NCBI GenBank assembly: GCA_032906765.1
Contig: JAJTZB010000003.1
Span: 1 to 64,000, forward strand
Source: Nitrososphaerales archaeon
GTDB lineage: Archaea; Thermoproteota; Nitrososphaeria; Nitrososphaerales; Gagatemarchaeaceae
Direction: 5' to 3'
Length of the DNA stretch: 64,000 bases
The position numbers were made by a program, and so were the translations under genes. Below, piece after piece: positions 15,175 to 23,395 of this stretch (positions are counted from its first letter, which is position 1; each line of letters starts with the position of its first letter). Under the pieces are notes generated by a model that was given only the letters and a program-made list of their open reading frames with translations, searched no databases and was not told the origin of the DNA.

Positions 15175-16456
15175 CGGTGATCGACTCCAAACTCTCGTGC
15201 TTCGTCTCCACCCCTCTCATAAACCAGGCAAACGCCGCCATGGCTCCAAGACCCCAAAGGAGCACATTCAACTCTACGAAGCCGAACGTGCTCAGGCTCG
15301 AGGTAAGGTAGATGGAGGTTATGTAGAAGCCCCAAGCCACAACCCTGACGAGTGCTATGAACGTGGAGCGCAGGTTCGTGCCCATTGCGAGCTCAGGTTC
15401 AAGCACGACCCTGGCCGCCCATCCCAGCTCGCTGAAGATCATGTTAAGAAAGAGGAAGACGAAGAACACGAGAATGTTGCTTGAGACAACGCCAACTGCT
15501 GCGAGTACGAACGTTACTGTTACCAAACCGCCCAGGTACGAGAAGAGGGAGAAGAACCGCCTGCTTAGCCTGTCAACAACGTAAGCACCAAGAAAGCCGG
15601 CGACTGAAGCGCCCGCATTCGCAACCATGACTATCTGAGGGGCTATCGAAGAGAAGCTGTATGGCCCTATGATGAAGGCCAGGAGGCCGTACGTGGTCAG
15701 CTGGGATACGCCAAGCAGGGCAAGGACCGTAAAAGCGAAGCGTGCCGAATACCTCGGCCCTGTGGGGACAGCCACGTTTTGTAGGCCAGCCGCCTCCTTA
15801 ACCTGACCCTTGACGGAGCCCAACAGCAGCTCGGCCTCCTTCACCCTGCCTCTTTTCACCAACCATCTGACAGACTCGGGTAGCCTTCTCCTTGTGAAGA
15901 GTATTGTGCCTATCAGCAACAGCGTGGCCATGCTGAGGACTGTCTTCTGAAACGCGACGGATGAGAGGCCGTAGAGGATCAAAGACGCCGCGACAAAGGC
16001 ACCGATGTTATAGAAGTTGGACGAGAGCACTATTGCCTTCCCCCTGTGTCTCACAGGGGTAAACTCTGCCAGCGCAGCTAGCGCTGGTGGTTCTTCACCT
16101 CCCACGCCCAGCTGAGCTATCGCGACGAAGAGAAGCAAGGCGTAGAAGTTGGGAGAGAGGATTATCCCCGCTATCCCTATAGCGTAGACGGCTACCGTAA
16201 CCATGAAAGCAGGCTTCCTTCCCACTTTGTCTGCGAGCGAGCCGAGAAGGAAATTTCCGATTACTAGAAAGATTGGCGAGATCGTTAGAAGAATGGGGAT
16301 ATCCCCACTTGGAACTATTGGCCAGGAGGTAACGAGGATAGATAACGAGTAGACAAAGCCCCAAGCGAAGAAACCCAAGGCCGTTGAAGAGAAGACGGTC
16401 CAGTGGATGCCTGTCCAGGAAGCTCGGTCGAGGACAGACCTGTAATCCTGCCCCAT
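15158..16456 (-). CDS. MFS transporter in the thiamine operon
   Basis: This 432-residue protein with about 12 membrane helices has the MFS loop motif GSLADKVGRKPAFMVTVAVYA between helices 2 and 3 and a sugar-porter-like PESVRWLVKRGRVKEAELLL before the central loop. It is encoded between a P-loop gene (1 base gap) and thiDN (17-base overlap) in an operon that begins with thiW, so its cargo is probably thiamine, a thiamine precursor or a phosphate-linked by-product. The assignment of cargo rests on context only. Confidence 0.8.
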   Translation of the reverse strand: MGQDYRSVLDRASWTGIHWTVFSSTALGFFAWGFVYSLSILVTSWPIVPSGDIPILLTISPIFLVIGNFLLGSLADKVGRKPAFMVTVAVYAIGIAGIILSPNFYALLLFVAIAQLGVGGEEPPALAALAEFTPVRHRGKAIVLSSNFYNIGAFVAASLILYGLSSVAFQKTVLSMATLLLIGTILFTRRRLPESVRWLVKRGRVKEAELLLGSVKGQVKEAAGLQNVAVPTGPRYSARFAFTVLALLGVSQLTTYGLLAFIIGPYSFSSIAPQIVMVANAGASVAGFLGAYVVDRLSRRFFSLFSYLGGLVTVTFVLAAVGVVSSNILVFFVFLFLNMIFSELGWAARVVLEPELAMGTNLRSTFIALVRVVAWGFYITSIYLTSSLSTFGFVELNVLLWGLGAMAAFAWFMRGVETKHESLESITGESHA

Positions 16457-16457
16457 T

Positions 16458-17054
16458 CTACGAAGCTTCCCTTCCTGTTCGCAGCGATGGAAGCTCGATT
16501 ACCACGTCAACAACGCTGACGACTCTTTGAAGAAGCTCCCTTTCACGTCCTGACAGGCCGGAGCCGTGGTCAGGCGCCAGTGAAGAGCCGGAGTAGGCAT
16601 TCCCTATGAAGGTCTCGCTCCTTCTGACCGCCTCCAAAAGCAGGTTCGGATCCCCGGCGTGCAGGTGAATTGTCAAATCGTTGATGAACAGACATGATGT
16701 CGGGATAGCAAGATACTGCCTAAGAAGAGCTGATGTCAATACCGCGTTATCTTCAGCGAGTTTCACCACTTCGCCAGCATGATGGCCTTCCAACCTTGGA
16801 GCCCTAATTGGGGCAGAGGGGTCATACACTCGGCATTCTGGGCTGGGTAGGAAGTCCGTGATCCGACCCCCAATTCTCAGGCCATCAATCGTTCTCTGTG
16901 CTGGGGCGAAATCGAGTACCGTTGTCTCAACAGGCTCGATTCTCGAGATTGCTTGGCGCAGCAGTGAAGCGGTAACCTTCGTCTTGCCAGAACTCGTCTC
17001 CCCTGTTATCAAGGTCCTCTTGTTTTCAAACCTCTCAAAGCGGAATTCTTGCAA
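16458..17054 (-). CDS. P-loop NTPase of unknown function in thiamine operon
   Basis: This 198-residue protein has Walker A GETSSGKT (18-25) and a likely Walker B, SCLFINDLTIHL. It lacks the ABC signature LSGGQ, so it is not the usual ATPase (EcfA) of an energy-coupling-factor transporter. TTG start at 17054 lies inside the 3' end of thiW (20-base overlap), which indicates tight coupling. A role in driving or regulating ThiW-linked uptake is a guess. I do not recognise the family. Confidence 0.65.
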   Translation of the reverse strand: MQEFRFERFENKRTLITGETSSGKTKVTASLLRQAISRIEPVETTVLDFAPAQRTIDGLRIGGRITDFLPSPECRVYDPSAPIRAPRLEGHHAGEVVKLAEDNAVLTSALLRQYLAIPTSCLFINDLTIHLHAGDPNLLLEAVRRSETFIGNAYSGSSLAPDHGSGLSGRERELLQRVVSVVDVVIELPSLRTGREAS

Positions 17055-17550
17055 TTATCCCCCTCTTCCTTAGAGCAATCATGATAATGTATCCGACGAC
17101 GCTGCCCAATACTGCAGGCGGAGTGAATGCTAGAATGAAGAATCCAAGCGTAGCGCTCCTTCCGATTATCGGGGCCACAAGGAACGAGCTCAGAAAGGCC
17201 CCAACAAGTGCTGTGCCGGGTATCTCGGCGAAGGCCGAAAAGTAGCTCTTCGTCGCTTTGTATGTCAGTCCCACGAGTATTGCACCGGGTATGCCACCTG
17301 GTAGCGAGAAGACGGTGCCGGTATGAACGGACATGCGAATTATGCCGACCGCCAACGCCACAGCGGCGGCGTACCAAGGCCCAAGTAGAATCCCAGCGAT
17401 CACGTTTATCATTGACTGAAAGGGAAAGACAAGCGTCGGGCCAACAGGTATGGGACCCGGATAGAAGGAAAAGACGACGCCCAAAGCCGTCAGTATGCTC
17501 AGTACGGCTAACTTTGATGTCTTCAACTTTTGCTGGCTGAGTTGCGCCAC
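17035..17550 (-). CDS. thiW: ThiW-like ECF S component (thiamine precursor uptake)
   Basis: This 171-residue protein with about five to six membrane helices shows the ThiW pattern VGPTLVFPFQSMINVIAGILLGPWYAAAVALAVGIIR and HTGTVFSLPGGIPGAILVGL. ThiW proteins are predicted substrate-capture subunits for the thiazole moiety of thiamine and normally borrow a shared EcfAT module. None is encoded here; instead a different P-loop protein and an MFS carrier follow. It begins with GTG 17550 behind a promoter with an inverted repeat. Confidence 0.82.
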   Translation of the reverse strand: MAQLSQQKLKTSKLAVLSILTALGVVFSFYPGPIPVGPTLVFPFQSMINVIAGILLGPWYAAAVALAVGIIRMSVHTGTVFSLPGGIPGAILVGLTYKATKSYFSAFAEIPGTALVGAFLSSFLVAPIIGRSATLGFFILAFTPPAVLGSVVGYIIMIALRKRGIIARIPL

Positions 17551-17561
17551 GGATCCGCTGT

Positions 17562-17591
17562 CTTATAAATCGCTAAATAAGTGACTTATAG
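17562..17591. promoter_or_regulatory. thiW promoter with inverted repeat
   Basis: CTTATAAATC (17562-17571) and GACTTATAG (17583-17591) form an imperfect inverted repeat whose arms are themselves TATA-like on the minus strand. The distal arm would place transcription start near 17560, 10 bases before the GTG. A thiamine-responsive repressor could bind here; this is inference from position. Confidence 0.4.
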
Positions 17592-17653
17592 CACGCTCAT
17601 GTTTTAGTCGCAAAGGAGTTTCGCATCAAAGGAACTATTTTCTCCTTCCTCAT

Positions 17654-18313
17654 TCAGGTTCCCCTCCTGTTGCCGAAGAGCAGAATATGCAGACGTGGAG
17701 TGAATCGAAAGCCACGCTGCTTGCAGACCTCCACGAGCCATTTGCCGCGTTCGGAAAGGGTCTCTACATCCGTCCCTTCGGGCATAAGAAGGACCCTTTC
17801 GCGTGGAAGGTTGTAAGCGGAGATCAATTCCTCGACCTCGACAACATCGTTCGGTTCGCACACGACGAACTTGAACCAGGCCTTGCCCGACCTTACGAAA
17901 GCTTTCAGTGCAGTCTGACGAACCCTGACAGTTTTCTCCACGAGGCTATTGCTTATCTTGGGTGAGACGTTGAAGCAGTCGACAAGTCCAACCATTTCGA
18001 CTGATGGAACAACCATGCCGTTGGTTTCGACCTCGATGAAGAAGTCCAATTGCTTCAGTTCCGAGAGCAGAGAGGAAAGGACTCTCTGATGGAGAAGAGG
18101 TTCACCACCAGTGACGACAAGGTGGTGGCAACCGTAATCTGTGAGCTTCTCCAACACCTCGCTCGCGCTCATCTGTTGATAGTGGATTCCTGCCTGCGCC
18201 TTGCTCTGGTTCAGCCACGTATACTTGGTGTCACACCAAGCGCAGGTGAGATTGCAATAGTACGTGCGGAGGAAGACGCTCGGCGTTCCCGCGTATACCC
18301 CCTCACCCTGCAC
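17654..18313 (-). CDS. queE: 7-carboxy-7-deazaguanine synthase (QueE), start uncertain
   Basis: This radical SAM enzyme has C-x3-C-x2-C in YYCNLTCAWCDTKY (Cys20, 24, 27 from the GTG) and VVTGGEPLLH, and it ends in RLHILLFGNRRGT. It ring-contracts carboxy-tetrahydropterin into the deazaguanine core used for archaeosine or queuosine. From GTG 18313 the protein begins MQGEGVYAG, but the conserved family start SEIFFSVQGEG is encoded in frame directly upstream. Between there and an in-frame TAG at about 18373 there is no ATG, GTG or TTG; a CTG at 18340 is the best candidate start. A TATA-like CATAAACC (near 18386-18393, complement) fits that. Confidence 0.88.
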   Translation of the reverse strand: MQGEGVYAGTPSVFLRTYYCNLTCAWCDTKYTWLNQSKAQAGIHYQQMSASEVLEKLTDYGCHHLVVTGGEPLLHQRVLSSLLSELKQLDFFIEVETNGMVVPSVEMVGLVDCFNVSPKISNSLVEKTVRVRQTALKAFVRSGKAWFKFVVCEPNDVVEVEELISAYNLPRERVLLMPEGTDVETLSERGKWLVEVCKQRGFRFTPRLHILLFGNRRGT

Positions 18314-18340
18314 GCTGAAGAAAATCTCTGATACAGGCAG

Positions 18341-18612
18341 AAGTCTTTCTTCTTCTCTTCGCGCTTCCCACTACCTCCTACTCCGGGGTTTATGAGGCGG
18401 AACGGACGGAGGCCCGCTCACCCGCCTGTGGGTTAGGCTTCTTGGGTCGCTTATGAAGCTTTACAATTCCGATTCGCTACATTGTGAATTGCGCGCCACT
18501 CGAGCCCCGCACCGTGCATCATGGAGTTTGGAAGGCGGGTACAGCACGAGAGACTGCCTCGGCCTTCTCGGATGAGCCGAAGGCAAGCTGGATGTTGTAT
18601 TGCGAGTCTTTT
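18341..18612. other. Intergenic stretch between pdxT and queE
   Basis: The stretch of about 270 bases holds the putative queE promoter near 18390 (minus strand). No gene, tRNA or clear repeat is seen in the remainder. Confidence 0.4.
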
Positions 18613-19239
18613 CTACGCTTGGACAGTATCAGCTTTGGCGAGTCTGATCAAGTACTCATGCAAGATGGTGCTTCCGCTCAGCTCTGGATGAAATGCAGTT
18701 GCAATCATATTACCTTGCTGAACCGCCACCACAGCATCACCCAGCCTTGCGAGCTCATTCACTCCTTGACCAAGGGACTTGACTGATGGGGCCCTGATGA
18801 ACACCGCGTGGAATCCACCACCTCCTGGCATGTCCAGCTTCAGGTCAGCTTCAAAGGACTCCCTCTGTCTTCCGAACGAATTCCTCTCAACAGTGATGTC
18901 CAGGGTTCCTATCAGCGTCTGGCTTGTCTCTCCCACGACCCTGTCGTAAACCCTCTTCGCGAGCGTTATCATCCCAGCACAAGTTCCGAGGGTTGGGAGA
19001 CCGTTGGTGATTCTTTCGCGTAGGGTAGGCAGAATCCCCTTGATTGACGATAGGCCCCCCATCACAGTACTCTCCCCACCCGGGATTATCAACGCGCTGA
19101 TTCTCTTCGCATCATCGGTGCTCTTTACAAGCGAAGGTTCTCCTTCGACACCTAACCTCGACAGGGCGAGGCTTGTAGCCGAGAGGTGCTCCTCGATATC
19201 GCCTTGGAGCCCCAGTATGCCAACCGTCAACCCGCTCAA
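18613..19239 (-). CDS. pdxT: PLP synthase glutaminase subunit
   Basis: This 208-residue class I glutamine amidotransferase has [13 protein letters not shown], nucleophile Cys87 in GTCAGMI, and the His184/Glu186 dyad in FHPEL. It releases ammonia from glutamine and channels it to PdxS for pyridoxal 5'-phosphate synthesis. It overlaps pdxS by 4 bases (ATGA type). The PLP made could serve enzymes such as the TrpB2 protein in this window. Confidence 0.95.
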   Translation of the reverse strand: MSGLTVGILGLQGDIEEHLSATSLALSRLGVEGEPSLVKSTDDAKRISALIIPGGESTVMGGLSSIKGILPTLRERITNGLPTLGTCAGMITLAKRVYDRVVGETSQTLIGTLDITVERNSFGRQRESFEADLKLDMPGGGGFHAVFIRAPSVKSLGQGVNELARLGDAVVAVQQGNMIATAFHPELSGSTILHEYLIRLAKADTVQA

Positions 19240-20195
19240 ACGTTCACACCTCTCTCTTGCATCCTCAGCGGAAGCTCTTTCGTCCCCGTCCCCATCATCG
19301 ACTTCCTTTCGTCGACCATCTTCTGGGCCTCTGCGACCACCTTGGGGTCGTCGTAGTAGGTGACCGCCACCACCACAGACCTCGCCCTTTCTCTCGGGTC
19401 ATCCGCCTTGAATATCCCGGAGCCTACGAAGACGCCGTCGCACCCCAGAGTCATCATGAGGGCTGCGTCAGCCGGTGTCGCGATGCCTCCCGCGGCGAAG
19501 TTGACGACCGGCAGCCTCCCGAGTCGGGCTGTTTCTTCAGCGAGCTCGAGCGACACCTTGAGTTCCCTTGAAATCCTGAGGAGTTCCTGCTTGTCTCCCG
19601 ACTCGTAAATTCCTCTGAGTCTCCTGACCTCGTTATTCAGGACCCTTACGTGCTTTACCGCCTCTGCGACGTTGCCCGTCCCGGGCTCTCCCTTGGTCCT
19701 GATCATGGATGCCCCTTCGGTGATCCTGCGGAGCGCTTCGCCGAGGTCCCTGCAGCCGTTTACGAACGGTGTGGTGAAGTCCCACTTCCAGATGAACCTC
19801 TCCTCGTCAGCAGGAGTGAGCACTTCCGATTCGTCGACCATGTCGACTCCGGCCTCTTGGAGCACCTTCGCTTCGTAGGTGTGCCCTATCCTGCACTTCG
19901 CCATCACCGGTATTGTAACATGATTCAGAATCTCCTCAATCACTTTCAGGCTCGCTGTTCTTGCAACTCCCCCCTGCTGCCTGATATCGTATGGAAGCTT
20001 GTCGAGGACCATCACGGCGACGGCTCCTGCATCCTCCGCTATCTGTGCTTGTTCTACGTTGGTGATGTCCATGACAACTCCGTGCTTCAGCATGTGCGCA
20101 AAGCCCCGTTTTACTAGGGTACTGCCCACGATTCGCAGCCTTTCCCGTTCCTTCTGGGCAGCAATTACTTCTGGCTCCCCTGCCAGCGAAATCAT
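19236..20195 (-). CDS. pdxS: PLP synthase subunit PdxS
   Basis: This 319-residue TIM barrel contains [46 protein letters not shown] (with a conserved catalytic lysine), [15 protein letters not shown] and [18 protein letters not shown]. It condenses ribose 5-phosphate, glyceraldehyde 3-phosphate and ammonia into PLP. The TATA box (complement of 20218-20226) is centred 27 bases from the ATG at 20195, giving a leaderless message shared with pdxT. Confidence 0.96.
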   Translation of the reverse strand: MISLAGEPEVIAAQKERERLRIVGSTLVKRGFAHMLKHGVVMDITNVEQAQIAEDAGAVAVMVLDKLPYDIRQQGGVARTASLKVIEEILNHVTIPVMAKCRIGHTYEAKVLQEAGVDMVDESEVLTPADEERFIWKWDFTTPFVNGCRDLGEALRRITEGASMIRTKGEPGTGNVAEAVKHVRVLNNEVRRLRGIYESGDKQELLRISRELKVSLELAEETARLGRLPVVNFAAGGIATPADAALMMTLGCDGVFVGSGIFKADDPRERARSVVVAVTYYDDPKVVAEAQKMVDERKSMMGTGTKELPLRMQERGVNV

Positions 20196-20217
20196 GGAGT
20201 TCTCACTTCAGCCGACG

Positions 20218-20226
20218 ATATATAAA
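20218..20226 (-). promoter_or_regulatory. TATA box of pdxST
   Basis: TTTATATAT on the minus strand, centred 27 bases upstream of the pdxS ATG. Strong match to the archaeal TATA consensus; predicts a leaderless transcript. Confidence 0.7.
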
Positions 20227-20329
20227 TTGCAACCTATATATCGGCTCGAGACTTCAAATCTTCGGTTGACAGGCACGTTCCAGCTAGGACTTGCATAACC
20301 ATTCCCAAACCGGAGAAAAAATATCCTTC

Positions 20330-20353
20330 AGGGTGCGAGTCCCTTCCGGCCCA
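20330..20353 (+). repeat. Solitary tRNA 3' end fragment
   Basis: AGGGTGCGAGTCCCTTCCGG followed by CCCA looks like a T arm and acceptor 3' strand ending as the copy at 1244-1268 does. No other tRNA parts are near. It lies between the pdxS promoter and the end of the minus-strand radical SAM gene. Confidence 0.55.
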
Positions 20354-20394
20354 TTTTGCCCCACCCTGAACTGCTCCCCAAGGAAGGGGCGAGG

Positions 20395-21477
20395 TCACGG
20401 GATGATCTCACAGCCGTTATTGAGTTCAGGATAGTTGAAGTCTGACCTGCTCACGGACCCGTCCTCGATGAGCGCCTGGATCTGGGGCAGGGCGCCACGC
20501 AGCTCCTTCACCAAGTGCCTCACAGTCGAGCAGATGTAGCAATAGCCGTTCTCCCGGAGCATCCCCTGAGACCTGTTCACAAAGAGGCATCGGCCACCGC
20601 AGACATCGAATATGTCGCAGGATGTACACGGCTCGCCGAGCGTGGCTCTGCCGCAGAGCGAGCTCGGGGCGTCGTCGAATATCGAGCCTACCACCGAGAA
20701 GTCGAAGTCGACGGACACCGGGCACGCGGAGACCCTGCCGTCCGGCGTGACGGAGAAGAAGTCTATTCCGGAGCCACACCGCAGGCGCGACTTCTCGCCT
20801 GAGAGCAGCGAGTTCATCACGCCGATGAACGGCACTATGCCTGGGACGCGCTTTGAGCGTGACATCTCCTCCACCCAGAAGCGCACGAGCGAAGAAACGC
20901 CGGAATTGTACGCGGTAAGCCACTCCACAAGCCCAGGCTCTGTGTTCTCCCCGGCTTCCCAGAACATGCTGAAGCTGAGCTGCCAGTGGACGTGGTCGAA
21001 CAGCCCCGTTCCCAGGAGGTGCCGCACGTTCTCGTAGATGTTGGTCCCCTGGGCCACGGTCATCCTGGCTACGAGGTCGCCGCGGAAGCCCTGCTGCCTC
21101 ACGAGTTCCAGGTTGCGCGTCACTCGATCGTACACGCCCTTCCCCCGCTCCTTTTCGGTGACCTCCTTGGTCCCGTCGATGGAGACGAGGATGGAGTGGA
21201 ACTTCGCCAGGTACTCCGGCTCGATTCTGTCCAGGAAGATGCCGTTGGTCTGGACCACGAACCGCCCCGGGACCACGTCCATGATGCTCTTCATAGTCCT
21301 GATACGGAGCAGAGGCTCGCCCCCGTAGAACTCGACGACCGGGTCGCTGTCCCGGGACAGGAAGGATTGCAGGTCAGCGACCGAGTACTGGATCTCTCTC
21401 GGAGGGGTGTCGCTGCCTCCGCCACAGTAGGTGCAGAAGAGGTTGCACTCCTTTGTCAGGATTATGTAGTAATGCAT
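20395..21477 (-). CDS. Putative peptide-modifying radical SAM/SPASM enzyme, AF1577 type
   Basis: This 360-residue protein has CNLFCTYCG (Cys11, 15, 18), VEFYGGEPLL, and ILVSIDGT. A SPASM region carries RLRCGSGIDF, a GRVSACPVS segment and CTSCDIFDVCGGRC, for extra iron-sulfur clusters. The start MHYYIILTKECNL and end YPELNNGCEIIP match the archaeal AF1577 family (TIGR04084), predicted to modify a peptide. No obvious precursor peptide gene is seen beside it. The ATG at 21477 lies about 30 bases from a weak TATA-like CTTTTACC on the minus strand. Confidence 0.85.
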   Translation of the reverse strand: MHYYIILTKECNLFCTYCGGGSDTPPREIQYSVADLQSFLSRDSDPVVEFYGGEPLLRIRTMKSIMDVVPGRFVVQTNGIFLDRIEPEYLAKFHSILVSIDGTKEVTEKERGKGVYDRVTRNLELVRQQGFRGDLVARMTVAQGTNIYENVRHLLGTGLFDHVHWQLSFSMFWEAGENTEPGLVEWLTAYNSGVSSLVRFWVEEMSRSKRVPGIVPFIGVMNSLLSGEKSRLRCGSGIDFFSVTPDGRVSACPVSVDFDFSVVGSIFDDAPSSLCGRATLGEPCTSCDIFDVCGGRCLFVNRSQGMLRENGYCYICSTVRHLVKELRGALPQIQALIEDGSVSRSDFNYPELNNGCEIIP

Positions 21478-21685
21478 GCCCTGGTTTGCATCCCTTCGCC
21501 GTTTTCTGGTAAAAGCGTTCGCAAGGACGACCCCTTGCGACCTGCGCGCCTCCTGTGATTCAGATGCAACAGCAGCGGAGCGATGATGGGTCGGTAGGGG
21601 CCCAAGTCGATGGACGAAAGGGGACGCAGACTTGTCCTTGACAAGGACCCGAATCGCCAGAGTTTCCAGGCGCCAGCGATGGATT

Positions 21686-21709
21686 GGGAATCGAATCCCT
21701 TCCGGCCCG
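21686..21709 (+). repeat. Solitary tRNA 3' end fragment
   Basis: GGGAATCGAATCCCTTCCGG followed by CCCG resembles a T arm plus acceptor strand. It is followed 4 bases later by a second, different fragment. Confidence 0.5.
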
Positions 21710-21712
21710 CAT

Positions 21713-21735
21713 CTCGGTTCGAATCCAGCGAGGCC
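21713..21735 (+). repeat. Second tandem tRNA 3' end-like fragment
   Basis: CTCGGTTCGAATCCAGCGAGG and CC keep the TTCGAAT loop but have a different acceptor strand, so it would come from another tRNA species. Two tandem fragments suggest repeated use of this spot by integrating elements. The rest of 21736-22131 holds only broken reading frames. Confidence 0.45.
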
Positions 21736-22131
21736 TGAACCCGTTGAACGGACCCATTTTTAGTTGCTTTCTTGCCACGTATCTCGTCGGTCTTGGACTG
21801 CTGTACTTTCGTGCGAAGGCACCTGCCTGAAGATTTGTTTGGCAAAGGGCACCCATATGGTTGTCCCAATCCCCACCGGGGCACCTTCGACCTCATCAAC
21901 AGAGCCAGCGTGGGTTCGTTCATGTCTGAAGGCTCGGAACGTTGACAAATCAGCCGGCTCGGGAACACTCTCTCGTGCGATTCCCGCCGCTGCTAGGCAT
22001 TCCATTTTCCTAGGGGTTCGACATTTGGATAACTCCTCATTGCGCGCGAGAACGGTTTCAAGGGGATGAAGACTGGCTCGGCCAAAGTAACCCAGTGGCG
22101 ACAATGCAGATCAACAACTGCGTCACTCATT

Positions 22132-23228
22132 AGACCTCTTGCGTAATACGAATACCAGCCGTCATCCGTTCTCCATGTCTGTCTCTGCTCTCCCTTCCTT
22201 CCCCTAGGCCGCCTTGGTTCCCATTATCCTCATGTTGACCAACCCGGAGACTATGTCCGTCATCGCATCGTAGTGCCTGAGCCTGTTCCTGAACTCCTGG
22301 CCGAAGATGTTGAATTTCTTCACCCTAGATATCGTGTGCTCGACCACGACCCGCGCTTTCGAGAGTTCCTTGTTGAACCTCTTCTGCTCCGGTGTGAGCT
22401 CCACACCCTTCTTGTTCCTCCCTCCCCTCCTCTTGAACGGTATGATCGCCTTGAGCTCCAGGAAGTCTCTTTGGATGCCATCATACCCGAGGTCCACCCC
22501 AGGCCTCACGCCATCGGGAAGCTTCGGGCGATTGCCCTTGAAGATGTCGTAGTCGTGTCTCCTCCCTCTGGCGTGGTTGGTCCTGTGGACGATCAGCCCC
22601 TTCGAGTTGACGGTGAGCTGTGTCTTGACGGTGTGCCTTTTCTTCTTCCCCGAGTAGTGCGTCTTTCTCTTCTTGGGGTTCTTCGGCCTGGGAATCTCCT
22701 GCTCGGTCGAGTCGATGAACGCCTTGAAGCTTGGGAAGAACTCCTCGACCTCGTCTATCGTCCTCAGCCTCCTGGTCAGCCTGTGAATCTTCTTCGGGAT
22801 CGGGACGCACCCCCTCACCAGTGGCTCCAGGTAGCGTATATCCCTGTACACGTTGCTCTGGTCGAGGTCGAACAGGTACCCGACCAAGGTCAACGTGACG
22901 TACAGCCTGTAGTATACGAGCAGCATCAGCAACCTGTCGCTCAAGGGGAGACTGAACGGGCCTCCCTCCCCATCCGAATCTCCTCTCTCTGTCGCCCCTG
23001 GAGAGCCTCTTCCGCTCGGATTCGATGTATCCGGGCTCGGCCTTCCCGTAAAGCGCGTCGAACTCCGGCACGTCAAGACCCGTGAACGACCTGAAGGTCT
23101 CTGGCTTCCTCGCAAGCTTACCGTACGAGAGCAAACGTACCGGCGTATCATGCGGCAGACCAAGCGGATAACAGCCGATGGAAGATGTGCTTGACTAGGC
23201 GCTACAATTGATATTACGCAAGAGGTCT
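22132..23228 (-). mobile_element. Complete IS element, IS5-like
   Basis: The ends are inverted repeats: the left end starts AGACCTCTTGCGTAATA at 22132 and the right end is its exact reverse complement ending at 23228. A 3-base duplication ATT flanks it (22129-22131 and 23229-23231). The 1097-bp element carries one DDE transposase on the minus strand that nearly fills it. Ends, target duplication and gene are all present, so the insertion seems recent, although the transposase needs a frameshift. Confidence 0.88.
22204..23134 (-). CDS. DDE transposase (IS5/DDE_Tnp_4-like), two frames
   Basis: The N-terminal part (from about 23134) reads LARKPETFRSFTGLDVPEFD and ends in RFGWGGRP. The protein then continues in the other frame as FSLPLSDRLLMLLVYYRLYV, through DDE regions FIDSTEQ (first Asp) and VDLGYDG (second), to ARVVVEHTISRVK (Glu), stop 22204. 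The frames cross near 22957-22975 at a GGGAGGGAGGCCCG stretch. A +1 slip at CCC-G would give the family sequence GRPFSLPL. This may be programmed frameshifting, as in several IS5 groups, or a mutation. Confidence 0.8.
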
Positions 23229-23365
23229 ATTCGATGATAGTCGGAAACGTGTCCGCCGCCCTCTTCAACATAGGGATAACTGGGGCGCTCGCCCTGGCCT
23301 TCATCCTGATTGGGGCGCGCGTCACCCGCTGGAAAGAAGCCTAGGGGCAGCGCCCCTGGCATCGG

Positions 23366-23373
23366 TTTATACC
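23366..23373 (+). promoter_or_regulatory. TATA box of purD
   Basis: TTTATACC is centred 26 bases before the purD ATG at 23396, predicting a leaderless purD transcript. Confidence 0.65.
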
Positions 23374-23395
23374 ATCGCCTTATCGCCGATTCCAC

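Larger units (their letters stand above)
22023..23344 (+). pseudogene. Gene remnant interrupted by the IS element
   Basis: If the IS and one ATT copy are removed, the flanks join in frame. The left side ends WLGQSNPVATMQINNCVTH and the right side continues SMIVGNVSAALFNIGITG with a hydrophobic helix, then RVTRWKEA and a TAG at 23342-23344. A TAG upstream (near 22019) ends the frame on the 5' side, so the gene was already broken. The membrane helix and charged end resemble a transport permease C-terminus, without certainty. Confidence 0.4.

Noticed and set aside
21686-21735. Possible intact tRNA genes at the tRNA-like fragments
   Set aside because: No D arm, anticodon arm or 5' acceptor strand can be found upstream of these or of the other solitary ends.
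22273-23085. 270-codon plus-strand frame within the IS
   Set aside because: It is complementary to the DDE transposase, whose motifs are clear; composition is Pro/Arg/Leu-rich.
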